The translations under genes were made by a program, and so were the position numbers. The notes beneath the pieces were generated by a model. That model did not search any database and had not been told where the DNA came from. It was given only the letters and a program-made list of their open reading frames with translations. From Myoxocephalus aenaeus (Eukaryota > Chordata > Actinopteri > Perciformes > Cottidae), in the NCBI GenBank assembly GCA_038501785.1, contig JBAMJR010000137.1:5214501-5278500 (forward strand): a stretch of DNA of 64,000 nucleotides, given 5' to 3'. This document shows positions 60,667-64,000 of the stretch, one piece after another; positions within the stretch are counted from its first letter, which is position 1; each line of letters starts with the position of its first letter.

Positions 60667-61467
60667 ATGAGTTCAGCCGACTCTGCTCAGGCCGCGACGG
60701 AACCTCTGACTCCTACCGACATGCTACAGCGCCACGAGCAGCAGCTCACCTTCTTGACCGAAGCAGTGCAGGCTATGGGCGTTAGTCACGAGCGCAGCAT
60801 GGAGTCGCTCCGTGATCATCTGCTGAGGATACCCGCTGCAGAACGGGCGGCCGCCAGTGCTTCCAGCCCGCCTCCTCGCACTTCTCCCGTGTCGGAGGCA
60901 CGTCTGCCTCCTCTGGAGCGTTGTTCTGGTGCTCCTGGTTCCTGTCGGCCATTCCTGACCCAGTGCTCCCTCGCCTTTGAGCTCCAGCCATCCGCCTTTC
61001 CCTCCGGCAGGGCCCGAGTGGCGTACGTCATCTCGCTCCTCACGGGCAGAGCCAAGGAGTGGGGAACCACTGAGTGGCAGCGACAGTCGCCGATCTGCTC
61101 TTCATACCTGCTGTTCTCCAAGGAGCTGCGGAAGGTCTTCGATCACGCCACACCTGGGAGAGAGGCCGCTCGAGGCTTGATGGACCTTGAAGCAGGGAGG
61201 AAGATCCGTGGCGGATTACTCCATCGACTTCCGCACCACAGCGGCTGGAACGCTCCTCCGCTCCTGGACGCCTTCTACCACGGTCTGTCGGACCGCATCA
61301 AGGACGAGCTGGCGGCTCGGGATCTTCCCGCGGGGTTGGACGACCTGATCGCCCTCTCTATCCGTATCGACGGTCGCCTGCGGGAACGGCAGAGGGAGAG
61401 GCGGTTTCCGGTCGTTCCACATGCGCCGTTTCACCGATCGGCCGAGTCAAAGAGGGGGTCCTTCTGA
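60667..61467 (+). pseudogene. gag: Retrotransposon gag (capsid part), frame-damaged
   Basis: ATG at 60667 follows the LTR by 16 bp. The frame has a coiled N-terminus (H-E-Q-Q-L-T-F-L-T-E-A-V), then a Sushi-type capsid core (F-L-T-Q-C-S-L-A-F-E-L-Q, A-K-E-W-G-T, L-L-D-A-F-Y-H-G-L-S). Between about 61205 and 61245 the conserved sequence is in another frame, so two compensating small indels are likely. The frame ends at TGA 61465-61467 before the zinc knuckle, which sits in the next frame. Confidence 0.85.
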
Positions 61468-62278
61468 ACAGGTCTTTGGCGGTTCTGCCGAGGCTCCTGA
61501 GCCCATGCAGCTTGGGCGGGCCCGACTCTCCACTGAGGAACGACAGCGCCGCCTGCAGGAGAATCGATGCCTGTACTGCGGTCAGAGCGGCCATTTTGTA
61601 ACCTCCTGTCCCATAAAAGAGGGGGGCTCACCAGTCAAACAGAGGGCGCTGGTGAGCCGAAGTGTGAACTTTGAAATGCCCTCTCGGCCTCTGATGACAG
61701 TGCAGCTGTGTTGCTCAGGGAGGAACCACCCAGTTTCAGTGCTCATAGACTCTGGTGCAGATGCTAACCTCATGGATATGGCTCTTGCCTCACAGCTGGG
61801 GATCGGGCAGGTGGTCCTGGACGAACCCATCCACGCTACCGCTTTAGACGGTCGCCTCCTCTGCAGGGTTACTCATCGGTCCGCTCCCCTGCCGATGACC
61901 ATGTCAGGTAACCACAATGAAACACTCACTTTCCATCTCATCAATTCACCACAGCAACCGGTCATTTTAGGCTATCCATGGCTCACGAGACACAACCCAC
62001 ACATTGACTGGTCTACAGGTAACATTCTAAAATGGAGTGCTCATTGCCATGCGGTGTGTCTAAAACCTGCTCTATCATCTGTGTCAAGCTCGCCTGTCTC
62101 TGCTGAGGCCTCAGATCTCACCGGTGTCCCCAGGGAATATCATGACCTAAGGGAGGTTTTCAGCAAGGCTCGGGCCACCTCATTACCACCGCATCGTCCG
62201 TACGACTGTGCAATCGACCTTCTCCCGGGTACGACTCCGCCCAGAGGTAGACTTTTTTTCCCCCCTATCTGCTCCTGA
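61421..62278 (+). pseudogene. pol: Retrotransposon CCHC zinc knuckle, protease and RT start
   Basis: This frame overlaps the gag frame by 47 bp. It contains C-L-Y-C-G-Q-S-G-H-F-V-T-S-C (61568-61609), the nucleic-acid-binding knuckle, then the aspartic protease active site L-I-D-S-G-A-D (D-S-G at 61748-61756) with the second Ile-Leu-Gly element near 61966, and the linker into RT. It is broken at about 62255 in a T8C6 run. The knuckle normally ends gag, so the shift before it is more likely damage than programmed frameshifting. Confidence 0.85.
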
Positions 62279-62941
62279 GATTAAGACCATGGAGAAATAT
62301 ATTAATGACTCCTTAGCCGCTGGCCTCATTAGGCCGTCTTCATCTCCTGCTGGAGCTGGCTTTTTCTTTGTCAGCAAGAAGGACAAGTCCCTGCGCCCCT
62401 GAATAGATTACAGAGGACTTGACAACATCACCGTAAAGAACAGGTACCGTCTCCCACTCGTTTCCTCTGCTTTCGAGTTGCTCCAAGGGGCAACCGTCTT
62501 TTCCAAACTCGATCTTCGCAACACGTACCACTTGGTGAGAATCCGAAAGGGGGACGAGTGGAAGACCACATTTAATACCCCTAGTGGGCATTATGAATAA
62601 TTGGTCATGCCATTTGGACTCACCAATGCCCCCGCGGTTTTCCAGGGGTTAATGATGTTCTCCGAGACCTGCTTAATGTTTCTGTGTTTGTGTATCTAGA
62701 TGATATCCTCATCTTCTCCAAGTCACCACAGGAGCATGTGGTACATGTACGGCAAGTTCTCCAAAGACTCCTGGAGAACCACCTGTTCGCGAAAGCCGAG
62801 AAGTGTGAGTTCCACACCTCTGAGGTGTCATTTCTGGGATTTGTAATCAATGCAGGTAGCATCCAGATGGATCCAGCTAAGACAGCGCAGTGGAGAACTG
62901 GCCTACGCCTGCTACGTGTAAGGAACTGCAACGCTTCCTAG
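62208..62941 (+). pseudogene. pol: Retrotransposon reverse transcriptase, multiply interrupted
   Basis: RT fingers and palm are recognisable in consecutive pieces: A-G-F-F-F-V-S-K-K-D, the K-L-D-L-R catalytic aspartate region (about 62500-62515), M-P-F-G-L-T-N-A-P, and Y-L-D-D (62693-62704) with the following thumb. Interruptions are TGA at 62400-62402, TAA at 62598-62600, a one-base shift near 62645 and another near 62890. Both in-frame stops look like single-base substitutions. Confidence 0.88.
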
Positions 62942-63471
62942 GCTTCGCCAACTTCTATCGGCGGTTTATCCGAAACTACAGTTCCATGGCTGCCCCGCTC
63001 ACTGCTCTCACCTCCCAGCGTGTGCCCTTTAGGTGGACCTCCGCGGCGGCAGAGGCCTTTGGTGAGTTAAAGACGCGTTTCTCGTCTGCTCCCATCCTAA
63101 TATTCCCAGATCTGACCCGCCAGTTCATTGTGGAGGTGGACTCCCCGGACACTGGGGTTGGAGCTGTTCTCTCGCAACGGGCTGCCGGGGATCAGAAGGT
63201 TCATCCATGTGCCTTCTCCCGGAAACTGTCGCCCGCAGTAAGGAATTACGACATTGGGAATCGGGAATTGCTGGCAGTGAAACTAGCGCTGGAGGAATGG
63301 AGACACTGGCTGGAGGGAGCGCAGCAGCCGTTTGTAGTCTGGACAGACCACAAGAACCTGGAATATATCCGCTTGGCGAAGCGGCTGAACTCCCGTCAAG
63401 CTAGGTGGGCTCTGTTTTTTTTAACAGTTTTGAGTTTGCCCTCTCATACAGACCCGGCTCCAAGAACATAA
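62890..63471 (+). pseudogene. pol: Retrotransposon RT connection and RNase H domain
   Basis: F-L-G-F-A-N-F-Y-R-R-F-I marks the end of RT, and the V-D-S-P-D-T-G-V-G-A-V-L-S-Q region (about 63130-63180) the start of the Ty3-type RNase H. T-D-H-K-N-L-E-Y (about 63345-63370) is its closing motif. The frame is lost at a T8 run near 63415. Confidence 0.88.
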
Positions 63472-64000
63472 AGCCCGATGCCCTGTCTCGTCAATTCCAG
63501 CCTGAAGGCTCCTCTGCTCACCCTCAAGGCATCCTCCCCTTGGAGTGTGTTATTGGTGCAGTGTCCTGGCAGGTGGAGGACAAGGTAAAGCGCTCCCATG
63601 CGGAACACCCAGATCCCAGTGCTTGTCCCGATAACCGCTTGTTTGTCCCAGACAGTCTCCGTTCCCAGGTCCTCCAGTGGGGTCATTCCTCCCGTCTGGC
63701 GTGCCATCCGGGAGTCAGACGCACCCTGGCACTACTCAAACAGCGCTTCTGGTGGTCTTCCATGGCGGACGACACCAAGGGATTCGTTAGTGCTTGCCAA
63801 GTCTGCGCTCAGCACAAAAGCCCCCGCAAAGCTCCCTCTGGTCTCCTTCATCATCTGCCAATTCCTCATCGCCCCTGGTCCCACATCGCATTGGATTTCG
63901 TAACCGGCCTACCCACCTCCAACGGTAACAGTCATTCTCACGGTCATTGATCGATTTTCCAAGTCTGCTCGGCTCATTCCACTTACCAAATTGCCTACCG
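63405..64000 (+). pseudogene. pol: Retrotransposon integrase, N-terminal part, cut by window end
   Basis: P-D-A-L-S-R precedes the HHCC zinc-binding domain: H-P-G-V-R-R-T, then C-Q-V-C (about 63700-63815). The first catalytic aspartate of the DDE core is in I-A-L-D-F-V-T-G-L-P (about 63880-63912). A frame change near 63920 follows, after which D-R-F-S-K appears in another frame. The rest of the core is beyond 64000. Confidence 0.85.

Larger units (their letters stand above)
60223..64000 (+). mobile_element. Ty3/gypsy (Sushi-like) LTR retrotransposon, 5' part, decayed, cut by window edge
   Basis: The order is LTR, gag with CCHC knuckle, aspartic protease, reverse transcriptase, RNase H, then integrase. 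RNase H before integrase is the Ty3/gypsy order, and the gag resembles the Sushi/ichi group from which vertebrate PEG10/RTL genes derive. No envelope is seen, but the element runs off the window. Frame changes near 61205, 61245, 61440, 62255, 62645, 62890, 63415 and 63920, plus in-frame stops at 62400 and 62598, show it cannot make its proteins. Confidence 0.9.

Noticed and set aside
61421..61467. Programmed gag-pol frameshift in the LTR element
   Set aside because: The shift falls before the CCHC knuckle, which belongs to gag, and many other frame losses follow, so mutation is simpler.

Overview
This is a vertebrate, almost certainly teleost fish, genomic window. It is intron-rich and AT-rich, full of (CA)n, (TA)n and (GA)n microsatellites, and carries fish-typical interspersed repeats: non-autonomous hAT elements with 8-bp target duplications, Tc1-like remnants, L2-type LINE tails and a Sushi-like Ty3/gypsy LTR element. 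There is one cellular gene. It fills about 54 kb of the window on the minus strand.

The gene is igdcc3 (PUNC; DCC/neogenin/protogenin subgroup of the immunoglobulin superfamily). I could assemble all of its coding sequence by hand. There are 14 coding exons between 59127 (start codon) and 4928 (end of stop codon), all splice phases agree, and the total is 2289 nt = 762 residues. Domain order is signal peptide, four Ig domains, two fibronectin type III domains, one transmembrane helix and a cytoplasmic tail of about 110 residues. Two FN3 domains instead of five separates IGDCC3 from IGDCC4 and PRTG.

Layout from low to high coordinates: 1-4927 is downstream sequence (probable 3' UTR and flank) with one 539-bp inverted-repeat element. 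4928-8537 holds exons 14-9 (tail, transmembrane segment, FN3 domains) with short introns. 8538-26398 holds exons 8-3 (Ig4 to Ig2), whose introns contain several DNA-transposon derivatives. 26399-53963 is a 27.6-kb intron between the exons for Ig1 and Ig2; I see no coding exon in it, only repeats, three further DNA-element copies, a LINE relic and a perfect 41-bp hairpin. 53964-54269 is the Ig1 exon, 59061-59127 the signal-peptide exon, and about 58800-59480 the CpG-enriched promoter region with CT and CA/CG tracts.

From 60223 to the window edge, on the plus strand, lies the left part of a decayed Ty3/gypsy retrotransposon (5' LTR, gag, protease, RT, RNase H, part of integrase) broken by frameshifts and stops. 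It starts about 1.1 kb from the igdcc3 start codon, head-to-head with the gene.

I did not find an undescribed gene system. The most unusual sequence signals are perfect inverted repeats with exactly 4-nt spacers (40123, 20942, 12669), two copies of one hAT family both embedded in (TA)n, a mosaic copy of that family with a foreign interior, and a tRNA-like segment inside a hAT element.
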